The notes below the pieces were generated by a model that searched no databases, was not told where the DNA came from, and saw only the letters and a list, made by a program, of their open reading frames with translations. The position numbers and the translations under genes are program-made. Below, in pieces: positions 19,001-25,744 of a stretch of 64,000 bases of DNA (positions are counted from its first letter, which is position 1; each line of letters opens with the position of its first letter). The stretch comes from Streptomyces sp. ADI96-02 (lineage in GTDB: Bacteria; Actinomycetota; Actinomycetes; Streptomycetales; Streptomycetaceae): assembly GCF_003846185.1 (NCBI RefSeq), contig NZ_ML123034.1, forward strand, positions 2,275,810 to 2,339,809, in the 5' to 3' direction.

Positions 19001-19323
19001 GTTCCAACGACGCCGCAGGACGGATCGACGAGTTCCGCGACGATCTGAACCGGCTTGTCCGGGAAAGGCTGTTGGACCGGGTCGAACGGGTGGAGAAGGA
19101 CGAATACGCGGCGACGGCCGACGCCTACGACGAGTTCGTCGATTGGTGGTCACATCTGGCGGAATCCCGGGGTGGCCTGCTCTACGAGCCGAAGCGAGGA
19201 CGACGGACACCCTCCCTGCTGCGCGCTTTCGACGACGAGACCGACGAAAACGCCTGGCCGACCCTGTGGAGTCTGCGCGATGTCGACGCCGAGTCCGGCC
19301 TGTTCATGGAGGCAACCCGATGA
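16096..19323 (+). CDS. drmA: DrmA-like DISARM helicase
   Basis: A 1075-residue SF2-like helicase. Walker A is FPTGGGKTEAYLGL at 461-474 and the DExH box is DELH at 667-670 (LIVQDELHLISGPLG). TATIRR is motif III, and the C-terminal half has LLATNMISVGVDVDRLG and YIQATSRVGRR (motifs V and VI). A zinc ribbon (CPWC at 577-580 plus two cysteines near 602 and 607) sits between motif I and II. This arrangement is that of DrmA, which with DrmB forms the DNA-loading complex of DISARM phage defence. ATG 16096 overlaps the UvrD stop, and its own stop overlaps the drmB start. The first 400 residues resemble no family I can name. Confidence 0.85.
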   Translation: MTQDRGVHAAHYALREGLVEQLRKDLLGPASADEILTQDPPITTYPIGVLFPRSSDPESERVLQEDAAENEGLDDAPLVRRGRDVEEPQLDLGAAQVGDRRPSSMGLTFAVDPGVAPRLVVRTEAAAYDPVDADGRPVAAERAQARTVSEQKERWRRRELSPRPVTIDVTVPGRLRVDDLHEGAALDVVVRPKALSSGTVTVTVTLINTQRVGRYALQDAFCLYQPRLTVTTESAVRGIVERLSERGGLDPEVATSRLLHRHAPTFAVGHGCSVGWDWTPPAIGAPNTSRAEIATVRTEFVPAHDVLLTDSNPDIDDSALTMEGLATRPENEVLSALNGLMAGYAEWIDAKEAEAEAFRDTRHEAPARTQIEHCRTALARMRRGIRVLGTDSGAMRAFRLANRAMAQQRGRSEWVKNGRTGAPDTSVGRWRPFQISFLLLCLEGIVDPKHEDRRIADLLWFPTGGGKTEAYLGLIAFTTFLRRLRLDERGGGVTVLMRYTLRLLTLQQFERAASLICAMERIRLGDERALGTEPISIGMWVGQSATPNKLSVAEESLVELRKEKELQEKNPVQLHACPWCGTRIDAYQYEVDEKAKRMHVRCPDTWCDFHDGLPVHLIDEAVYDARPTLVIATVDKFAAMPWREQTAALFNRDRQDGTPPPELIVQDELHLISGPLGTLTGLYETAVDLLANEPKIIASTATIRRAGEQGNKLFARDVAQFPPAGIDARDSWFAVETPKGRKASRQYVGLLTPSTSQSTLLIRTYANLLHRAAQGEGSDQVRDAYWTLVGYFNSLRLLAAAELQVHDDVDAHLGYLADRDGGLRRKVLEQTELTSRANSSEVPKRLKQVEQRLGHPDVVDVLLATNMISVGVDVDRLGLMAVMGQPQTTAEYIQATSRVGRRHPGLVAVMLNSNRSRDRSHYESFQHFHSALYREVESTSVTPFSTRSRERGLHAVVVALARIMIPAARSNDAAGRIDEFRDDLNRLVRERLLDRVERVEKDEYAATADAYDEFVDWWSHLAESRGGLLYEPKRGRRTPSLLRAFDDETDENAWPTLWSLRDVDAESGLFMEATR

Positions 19324-21164
19324 CCCCTCCCCCCGCTCGACGCCGCAGGGCCGGAGCACCGGAGCGCAGCTACCCGCGCCGCGGTTCCGTGCGCCGCGCC
19401 CAGATGATCACGACCTATGGTGTCGGCTCGATGGTCGCGGTGGACAACGAGTCGTTCATGGTGGCCGGAACGGACTCCTGGAACATCAGCGAGGCGCCGA
19501 CGATCTCCGAGCACCGGTTGGCCCGTGCCCTCGGCGTGAAGTCGTTCCGTCTGCCGCCCGCTTCGGACGAGACGAGCAAGGACGGCGTGCACGTCCGTCG
19601 CTTCCCTCTGTGGCACTCGTGCCCGAAGTGCGAGACGCTTCAGCACGTTCGCCGGTTCAACTCCCCTCCGGGGAAGAACGAGTGCGGTGACTGCGAGGAG
19701 GACCTCGTTCCCTCCCGCTTCGTCATGGCCTGCGGCAGGGGCCACATCGACGACTTCCCGTACTGGAAGTGGGCGCATCGTGGTAACCGGCAGGAGGGCG
19801 ACAGCGGATTCTGTGGCGGGGAGATGCGTCTGCGTACCAGCGGAAAGACGGCGTCGCTCCGCTCGATCCTGGTCTCCTGCACCTGTGATGTCCCCGAGGT
19901 CTCCATGGAGGGAGCCTTCAGTGCCACCGCGCTGTCCGGCCTGAAGGTGTTCTGCAGCGGCAAACGGCCCTGGCTCAAGGACGCTCCGACCGACCCCTGC
20001 TCGGAGAGGCCGCGCACCCTGCAGCGAGGCTCCTCCGTGGCCTGGCAGCCGATCGTGCGGACGGCATTGTCGATTCCGCCGTACAGCGAGGAGCACTTCA
20101 CCAAGCTCGGAGCCCATCTGGACGATCTGCGAGCCATGTACGAGCGGCGCGACGAGCACGGCATCGGGGTCTACCTCAAGGTGCTCGGCATCGAGCGGAA
20201 CTACGAGTTCTCGGCCGCCAAGGTCATCGCCCTCCTGGCCACGGAGAACCAGGAGGACGCGGGCTCCGACGGGGACGTCACGGTGGACGGTGCTTTCGTC
20301 CGGCTCCGCAAGCAGGAGTACGAGCGACTCGTCGAGGGGCGACCCGAGAGCGAGTCGGACCGTCAGGACCACTTCGTCTGCGAGCATCCCCTGTCCCCGG
20401 CGGACGTCCTGACGCCGTACGGGGTCACGGGTCCGATGCTCGTGAAGCGACTGCGGGAAGTCCGTGCCCTGAAGTCCTTCTCGCGGGTCGACACACCCGA
20501 GACCCGGACGGACGTCCACGAAGCCGCCCTCTCCCTGAAGGAGCTGGACTGGCTGCCCGCGATGGAGGTCCAGGGCGAAGGCGTCTTCCTCCGGCTCGAC
20601 GAACAGCGCCTGGATTCCTGGGCGCGGAACGCCGCCGTGGCGGCGCGAGCCGATCGCATACGGGACAACCACGCCCGCATGTTGCGCGAACGCGCCCAGG
20701 ACTCGAGCACCGTGCCCGACTCACCGGCCTCACCTCGCATGATTCTCCTCCACACCCTCGCGCACGCTCTGATCAACGAGTGGAGCCTGGACGGAGGCTA
20801 TCCGGCGGCCTCGCTGCGGGAGCGCCTGTACGCGAGCGAGCCTATGGCGGGAATCCTCATCTGCACCGCGACCAGCGACTCGGCCGGCAGCCTGGGTGGC
20901 CTGGTCGCCCAGGGGGAGCCCAACCGCCTCAAGGAATCCCTGGACTCGGCCCTCGACAGAGCGCGCTGGTGCTCCGCGGATCCCCTCTGCGTCGAATCGG
21001 AGGGAAGCGGCGTCGGAGGGATCAACATGGCGGCCTGCCATGCCTGTGTGCTGCTGCCGGAGACGAGCTGCGAGCACAACAACGGCATGCTCGACCGCGC
21101 TCTCCTCATCGGCACCCCGGAGAACCCGTCCATCGGATTCTTCAGCGATGCCCTGAGTTCCTGA
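19320..21164 (+). CDS. drmB: DrmB-like DUF1998 protein
   Basis: A 614-residue protein. It starts MTPPPARRRRAG and has an early block RRAQMITTYGVGSMVAV typical of DrmB. Cysteine pairs (HSCPKCETL, NECGDCEEDL, MACGRGHIDD) suggest zinc binding around residues 100-145. The C-terminal DUF1998 region includes MILLHTLAHALINEWSLDGG, a glycine-rich DSAGSLGGLV and a Cys cluster (C-x6-C, then CHAC, then SCEHNN). In DISARM, DrmB partners DrmA and the pair recognises DNA with 5' overhangs. Its ATG overlaps the drmA stop. No drmC phospholipase-D-type nuclease follows; the next gene is an unrelated small membrane protein, so the operon appears to end here. Confidence 0.85.
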   Translation: MTPPPARRRRAGAPERSYPRRGSVRRAQMITTYGVGSMVAVDNESFMVAGTDSWNISEAPTISEHRLARALGVKSFRLPPASDETSKDGVHVRRFPLWHSCPKCETLQHVRRFNSPPGKNECGDCEEDLVPSRFVMACGRGHIDDFPYWKWAHRGNRQEGDSGFCGGEMRLRTSGKTASLRSILVSCTCDVPEVSMEGAFSATALSGLKVFCSGKRPWLKDAPTDPCSERPRTLQRGSSVAWQPIVRTALSIPPYSEEHFTKLGAHLDDLRAMYERRDEHGIGVYLKVLGIERNYEFSAAKVIALLATENQEDAGSDGDVTVDGAFVRLRKQEYERLVEGRPESESDRQDHFVCEHPLSPADVLTPYGVTGPMLVKRLREVRALKSFSRVDTPETRTDVHEAALSLKELDWLPAMEVQGEGVFLRLDEQRLDSWARNAAVAARADRIRDNHARMLRERAQDSSTVPDSPASPRMILLHTLAHALINEWSLDGGYPAASLRERLYASEPMAGILICTATSDSAGSLGGLVAQGEPNRLKESLDSALDRARWCSADPLCVESEGSGVGGINMAACHACVLLPETSCEHNNGMLDRALLIGTPENPSIGFFSDALSS

Positions 21165-21230
21165 ACCGCACCGGCTCGGGCCGCCCCGCCTCGGCCGGTG
21201 CCCGGGAGAGGGTGAGGCACGTGGGCCGGT

Positions 21231-21275
21231 CCCGGCGCGGGGTCGTCGGCCGGGGCGGGCCCCGGCGCGGGGTCG
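21231..21275. repeat. 15-bp direct repeat near the island's right edge
   Basis: CCCGGCGCGGGGTCG occurs at 21231-21245 and 21261-21275. The spacer after drmB (21165-21358) is otherwise GC-rich filler with no gene. This could be a junction scar of the island or a low-complexity coincidence. Confidence 0.5.
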
Positions 21276-21358
21276 CGCGCCCGGGCCGCCCGGTGATGGC
21301 GTCGTGGTGGGCGTTAGCCTCGGGCGGAGAAGAGGACCACAGGTACGTGAGGGAAGCG

Positions 21359-21673
21359 ATGGTGGTGGCGATGGCGAAGGTTCCGGCAGCGGCGGTGGCG
21401 GCGAGCGGTCTCGTCGGGGGTTATGGCGTTGCCCGGTGGACGAAGAAGCGCCCGCTGGGCGGCGTGGCCCTCGCGGCGGCCGGGTCGCTGGCGGCGTACG
21501 AGTGGAACCGTCAGGCCGGGCCGCGTGCGGCCGGTGCGCTGACCGTGGCGTACGTGGCGGCGTTCGCCGGTTCGCACCCGCTCGCCAAGAAGCTCGGCGC
21601 CTGGCCCGCCGTCTTCACCGTGGCGGGCGGGGTCGCCGCCGCCTCCTGGGCCGTCACCCGCCGGGCACGCTGA
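21359..21673 (+). CDS. Small membrane protein, unknown function
   Basis: A 104-residue protein made largely of hydrophobic alanine/glycine/valine segments (AAAVAASGLVGGYGVA, GVALAAAGSLAAYEW, AAGALTVAYVAAFAG and AVFTVAGGVAAASWAV), suggesting three or four membrane helices, with a basic tail RRAR. GAGGGA precedes ATG 21359; ATG 21371 is an alternative. I do not recognise the family. It lies between the island and a convergent DUF445 gene and is followed by a shared terminator. Its codon use resembles the core chromosome. Confidence 0.7.
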   Translation: MVVAMAKVPAAAVAASGLVGGYGVARWTKKRPLGGVALAAAGSLAAYEWNRQAGPRAAGALTVAYVAAFAGSHPLAKKLGAWPAVFTVAGGVAAASWAVTRRAR

Positions 21674-21748
21674 CACCCGCTCCGCGCCCGTACTCCCTGA
21701 GCACCGGGCAGCCGCCCGCCCGTATGCCCGGGCGGCGGCCCGCTGAAG

Positions 21749-21788
21749 CCGGGTGCGTATCCGTGCGACAGAACGGGTACGCACCCGG
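21749..21788. terminator. Bidirectional hairpin terminator
   Basis: Arms 21749-21764 and 21773-21788 form a 16-bp stem with one wobble pair and an 8-nt loop. It lies between the converging small membrane protein gene and the DUF445 gene. Confidence 0.75.
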
Positions 21789-21866
21789 GCCCCGGAGCGC
21801 CCGAGACACCCGACGCACCCGACGCCCCGACACAGTCCGGGCACCCGGGGCACTCCGTACGGTGGA

Positions 21867-23411
21867 TCAGCCGCCCAGGGCCCGTGACACCGAATAGATC
21901 GCCAGGCCCGCCAGCGCACCCACCACCGTGCCGTTGATCCGGATGAACTGCAGGTCACGGCCGATGTGCGCCTCGATCTTCTTCGACGTCTGGTCCGCGT
22001 CCCAGCTCGCGACCGTGTCGCTGATCAGCGACGTGATCTCCGCCCGGTACGTCGTCACCACGTACACCGCCGCGTCCTCCAGCCACCCGTCCAGCTTCGA
22101 CTGGAGCCGTTCGTCGCTCGCCAGCCGTGCGCCGAGCGACATCAGGGACGCGCGGGCCCGCAGCCGCAGCTCGCTGCGCTCGTCCTCGGCCGCCGAGAGG
22201 ATCATCGTCCGGACCGAGGACCAGGCCGACGCGATGACGTCCTGCACCTCGCCGCGGCCCAGGATCTCCGACTTCAGCCGCTCCACCCGCACCCGGGTGT
22301 CGGCGTCGCTCTGGAGGTCGGCCGCGAAATCGGTGAGGAAGGTGTCGATGGACGCGCGTGCCGGATGGCCCGGCATGTCCCGCATCTCCGTGACGAACCG
22401 CAGCAGTTCCTTGTAGACCCGCTCGCCCACCCGCTTGTCGACAAAGCGCGGCGTCCATCCCGGCGCTCCGCCCTGCACCGCGTCCATCACGGATTCGCCG
22501 TGCTCCACCAGCCAGTCGTGCGCCCGGACACAGACCAGATCGACGACCCGGCGGTGGCCGCCGTCCTCCACGACCCGCTCCAGCATCTTGCCGAGGCCCG
22601 GACCGACCTCCACCGCGTCCGCGCGCCGGGTGATCGCCTCGCCGACGACCGCCTGCACGTCGGAGTCCCGCAGCACGGTCAGCGCACCGCGCAGCGCCGT
22701 CGCCAGCTCCGCCGTCACCCGTTCGGCGTGCTCCGGCTCGGCCAGCCACGCGCCGACCCTCCGACCGACGCCGAGAGCGTGAATTCGGTCACGAATGACG
22801 TCTCCGGAGAGAAAGTTCTCCCCCACGAAGGAACCAAGTGACTGCCCCAGCTGATCCTTCTTGGTGGGGATGATGGCAGTGTGCGGGATCGGCAGCCCGA
22901 GCGGACGCCGGAAGAGGGCCGTGACGGCGAACCAGTCCGCCAGCGCACCCACCATCCCCGCCTCGGCAGCCGCCGCGACGTAGCCCGGCCAGCCCGCCAC
23001 GCCTGAGTTCTTCGCCCAGGTGGCCAGGACGTACACGACCGCGACGAGCAGGAGGAGACCGGTGGCCGTGAGTTTCATGCGCCGTACGCCGCGCTGCTTC
23101 TCCTCATCCGCGGCGGTGTACGCGAACGAGGCCAGCGGCCCCGCCGACCGCGAGCCCGCCGACCGCGGCCCCGTCGGCTGCGGTCCCTCCGGCCGCGGCC
23201 CCGCCGACCGCGAGCCGGCTCCCGGCGCGTCCTCGCCATTCGCCGACGGGCCGTCAGCGCCGATATCCTTCCCCGTCGTGGCGCCGCGCGCACCGGCCGC
23301 CACGGCGTCGCCGCCGTCCCTGCCCGCCGGCCCGGTTTCCGTCCCGGTCCCTTCGGGGTCCTGCCCTGGCTTTCGCACCGCGTCCTGCTCTCCGGATCCG
23401 GTCTCGTCCAT
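21867..23411 (-). CDS. DUF445 family membrane-anchored protein
   Basis: About 514 residues. The first 110 are a disordered Gly/Ala/Pro/Ser-rich segment with near-repeats (RSAGPRPEGPQPTGPRSAGS). A membrane helix follows (MKLTATGLLLLVAVVYVLA), then the DUF445 signature AEAGMVGALADWFAVTALFRRPLGLPIPHTAIIP and a long helical body. A second hydrophobic stretch, GTVVGALAGLAIYSVSRA, sits at the extreme C-terminus. DUF445 includes E. coli YjiN and YheB-type proteins; the function is not established. GTG 23420 is an alternative start. Transcribed away from the SGNH hydrolase gene. Confidence 0.88.
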   Translation of the reverse strand: MDETGSGEQDAVRKPGQDPEGTGTETGPAGRDGGDAVAAGARGATTGKDIGADGPSANGEDAPGAGSRSAGPRPEGPQPTGPRSAGSRSAGPLASFAYTAADEEKQRGVRRMKLTATGLLLLVAVVYVLATWAKNSGVAGWPGYVAAAAEAGMVGALADWFAVTALFRRPLGLPIPHTAIIPTKKDQLGQSLGSFVGENFLSGDVIRDRIHALGVGRRVGAWLAEPEHAERVTAELATALRGALTVLRDSDVQAVVGEAITRRADAVEVGPGLGKMLERVVEDGGHRRVVDLVCVRAHDWLVEHGESVMDAVQGGAPGWTPRFVDKRVGERVYKELLRFVTEMRDMPGHPARASIDTFLTDFAADLQSDADTRVRVERLKSEILGRGEVQDVIASAWSSVRTMILSAAEDERSELRLRARASLMSLGARLASDERLQSKLDGWLEDAAVYVVTTYRAEITSLISDTVASWDADQTSKKIEAHIGRDLQFIRINGTVVGALAGLAIYSVSRALGG

Positions 23412-23554
23412 CCGCTCCACCCGTCCGCGTACGCCTCGCCCCCCGTGCCGTACGCATTGTCCCTACCTCACCTACTCCCGGGCCGCACGTCGAGTTCCCC
23501 ACGGCCTGTCGCATCATGGGACCAGCACGATCATCACAAGGAGAACCACCGCAC

Positions 23555-24796
23555 ATGCCCAGGCGCCAGGGGTATGCCCTGCTCATCGCCCTGGTGGCGG
23601 GTACCGCCGCCCTCGCCGCCGTCGTCGCCCTCGGCACGACGCTGCTGTCCGGCTCCGGCTCTGCGCCGCTTCCGCCCGCCGAGACGCACGCCGCGGCCCG
23701 TAACCCCGTGGCCCCCGCCACCTCCGGCGGCGCCTGGATCGCCACCTGGACGGCCGCGCCCGTCGGACCCGAACCCGGCACCCCGAACGGCCTCCCCGGG
23801 CGCACCATCCGCAACGTCGTGCACACCAGCGTCGGCGGCGACGCGGCCCGCATCACGCTGTCCAACCTCTTCGGCACCGCCCCGCTCGTCGTCGACCAGG
23901 CCACGGTGAACACCCGCCCGGTGACGTTCAAGGGCTCGCCCGTCGTCACCGTCCCGGCGGGCGGACGGGTCGTCAGCGACCCGGTCGTCGTCCCCGTCGC
24001 CCCGGACGCCGACCTCCAGGTCAGCTTCCGCACCCCGCGCCCGAGCGGCCCCGTCACCTACCACCCGAACACGCATCAGACGTCCTTCCTCATCGACGCC
24101 CGCGGCACCTGGTCCAACCCCAACTGGCGCTATCTGACCGCCGTGGACGTCCGCAACGTCACCGCGCCCGGGACCGTCGTCGTCATCGGGGACTCGCTGA
24201 CGGCGGGCAGCGGTTCCACCACCGACGCCAACTCCCGCTGGACCGACGTCCTCGCGGACCGGCTGCGCGACCGGTACGGCGTCGCCAACGCGGGCATCGC
24301 GGGCAACCGCCTCCTCAGCGCTGGAACCGGGGGCGGCAGCGGCCTCTCCCGGTTCCAGCGCGACGCCCTCTCGGTCGCCGGGGCCAAGACCGTGTTCGTG
24401 GCCCTCGGCATCAACGACGTCCAGCAGGCCCCCCAGGAGACGGACCCGCAGCGCATCGTGCGCGGTCTGCGCACCCTGACCGACCGGGCGCACGCCCGCG
24501 GCCTCACGGTCGTCGGCGCGACGCTGACCCCGTTCGAGGGCTACCCGACCTGGACACCCGAGCGCAACGCCGTACGCCTGGCGGTCAACGAGCAGATCCG
24601 GGCGGGCGGCGTCTTCGACGCGTACGTCGACTTCGACGAGGCCGTACGCGATCCCTACGCGCCGAACCGGCTCCGCCCGGCGTACGACTCCGGCGACCAC
24701 CTGCACTTCAACGACGCCGGGTACCGCGCGCTCGGCAACCAGGTGGACCTGAAGTCCGTGGACCGGGTCCGCACCCCGAAGTCCGACGCGCTCTGA
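23555..24796 (+). CDS. Secreted SGNH/GDSL-type hydrolase
   Basis: A 413-residue protein with an N-terminal signal or anchor (basic MPRRQG then a hydrophobic stretch to about residue 33). An N-terminal beta domain precedes the SGNH hydrolase fold. Block I is VVVIGDSLTAGSG with the nucleophilic Ser, block II GIAGNRLL, block III ALGINDVQQ with the oxyanion Asn, and block V GDHLHFNDAGY with the catalytic Asp and His. It is likely an extracellular esterase or lipase acting on cell-wall or environmental esters. AAGGAG lies 12 nt before the ATG. Divergent from the DUF445 gene. Confidence 0.9.
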   Translation: MPRRQGYALLIALVAGTAALAAVVALGTTLLSGSGSAPLPPAETHAAARNPVAPATSGGAWIATWTAAPVGPEPGTPNGLPGRTIRNVVHTSVGGDAARITLSNLFGTAPLVVDQATVNTRPVTFKGSPVVTVPAGGRVVSDPVVVPVAPDADLQVSFRTPRPSGPVTYHPNTHQTSFLIDARGTWSNPNWRYLTAVDVRNVTAPGTVVVIGDSLTAGSGSTTDANSRWTDVLADRLRDRYGVANAGIAGNRLLSAGTGGGSGLSRFQRDALSVAGAKTVFVALGINDVQQAPQETDPQRIVRGLRTLTDRAHARGLTVVGATLTPFEGYPTWTPERNAVRLAVNEQIRAGGVFDAYVDFDEAVRDPYAPNRLRPAYDSGDHLHFNDAGYRALGNQVDLKSVDRVRTPKSDAL

Positions 24797-24815
24797 TCCG
24801 CCGGGCCGACGGGAC

Positions 24816-24868
24816 GAGCGGGGCGGGCCGCCGGGGCAGGTGGGGCGAGCGGGGCGGGCCGCCGGGGC
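24816..24868. repeat. 22-bp direct repeat with 31-bp period
   Basis: A 22-bp G/C-only apart from one A stretch beginning GAGCGGGGCGGG occurs exactly twice, at 24816-24837 and 24847-24868, followed by decaying copies of GGGGCAGGC to about 24890. It fills the spacer between two convergent genes (24796 and 24969) and could act in termination or just be slippage-born. Confidence 0.6.
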
Positions 24869-24968
24869 GAGCGGGGCAGGCGGGGCAGGCCGGCCGGCGG
24901 CCGGGCGAGCCAGCCCATCGCTCGGCCCCCGAGCCCCGTCGCTGAGCCCCCGCCCCCGAGCCCGCTGC

Positions 24969-25712
24969 TCAGCCCAGTTCCTTGCGCCCGCCCCCTCCGG
25001 CCGCGTCCGGGCCGCCGCCGCCCAGCCGCTTCTGCTCGGCAGATGCCCGTTCCGCCTCCTCGGCCGCCTTCTCCAGGCGGCGGCGCTCCGCCTTCGTCCG
25101 CTTGCGCTCGACCCCGACCCCGCCCATCAGCGCGAAGCCGGTGACGCGCACCCGAGGGGCGTCGGGGGCGGGGTCGGCCTCGCCGTTCGAGCCCTCGCCG
25201 AAGCCGCCCATGATGCCGACACCCCGGACCTCGACGTTCAGCTCGGGCGGCACCGTCACGTGCAGACCGCCCATGATCGTGAAGCAGCGGATGACGGTCT
25301 CGCGGTCCTCGAAGTCCGCCTCGCGCAGATCGATCTCGCCGCCGCCCCACATGGCGAACGCGGTGAACGTCCGCCCCACCGTCCAGCGGCCCTTCCGGTT
25401 GAACCCGCCCCAGAAGGCGAACGCCCCCTTCGACGTCGCGGGGCCGCCGATCCGGTCCGGCCAGTTCGAGGCGGAGCCGCGCGGTGCGGCGGGCCTCGAC
25501 GGTCCCACCGGAGCCACGGCCGAGCCGGACGCCGGAAGGTCGCGGACGAGCGGTTCCAACTCGCCGTGCGTACGGGCCCGGTAGGCGGCGTCCAGGCGCT
25601 GCTCGAACTCGTCCATCTCCAGCCGGCCCTCGGCCACGGCATCGCGCAGCACCTCGGCGATCCGCTCACGCTCGGCATCGGAGGCACGCATCTCCGGACG
25701 TTCACTTGTCAT
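24969..25712 (-). CDS. DUF1707 SHOCT-like protein
   Basis: A 247-residue protein. The N-terminal 55 residues are a DUF1707 domain (RASDAERERIAEVLRDAV...GRLEMDEFEQRLDAAYRA). After a linker, a beta-rich C-terminal part has repeated glycine turns (WGGGEIDLREADFED, IMGGLHVTVPPELNVEV, LMGGVGV) like the LiaF/DUF2154 C-terminal domain. A charged helical tail rich in Glu, Lys and Ala ends the protein. LiaF-type domains are associated with envelope-stress signalling, but no membrane helix is obvious here. Function unknown. Confidence 0.85.
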   Translation of the reverse strand: MTSERPEMRASDAERERIAEVLRDAVAEGRLEMDEFEQRLDAAYRARTHGELEPLVRDLPASGSAVAPVGPSRPAAPRGSASNWPDRIGGPATSKGAFAFWGGFNRKGRWTVGRTFTAFAMWGGGEIDLREADFEDRETVIRCFTIMGGLHVTVPPELNVEVRGVGIMGGFGEGSNGEADPAPDAPRVRVTGFALMGGVGVERKRTKAERRRLEKAAEEAERASAEQKRLGGGGPDAAGGGGRKELG

Positions 25713-25744
25713 ACCGCGCAGCCTAGGGAAGCCGCCCGTCCCCG

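Larger units (their letters stand above)
1589..21164. other. Candidate composite anti-phage / restriction island (Vsr, two C5 MTases, two GHKL ATPases, three helicases, DrmAB)
   Basis: Eleven genes in three transcription blocks lie between core genes. All recognisable members belong to families typical of defence: Vsr nuclease, cytosine-5 methyltransferases, GHKL ATPases, SF1 and SF2 helicases, DrmA and DrmB. Four-base start/stop overlaps (2029-2032, 5205-5208, 6194-6197, 14186-14189, 16096-16099, 19320-19323) show tight translational coupling within the blocks. The combination matches neither canonical class 1 DISARM (drmD, adenine MTase, drmA, drmB, drmC) nor class 2 (C5 MTase, drmE, drmA, drmB, drmC). 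No integrase, transposase or attachment repeats were seen at the edges. That the whole region is one system is inference. Confidence 0.7.

Noticed and set aside
1589..21164. Canonical DISARM, BREX, Pgl, Druantia or Zorya assignment
   Set aside because: DrmA and DrmB are present, but DrmC, DrmD, DrmE, PglX, PglZ, BrxC, DruE and ZorAB are not recognisable, so no single named system fits the full gene set.
21165..21358. A drmC remnant after drmB
   Set aside because: The 194-bp spacer contains no phospholipase-D HKD motif in any frame that I can see.
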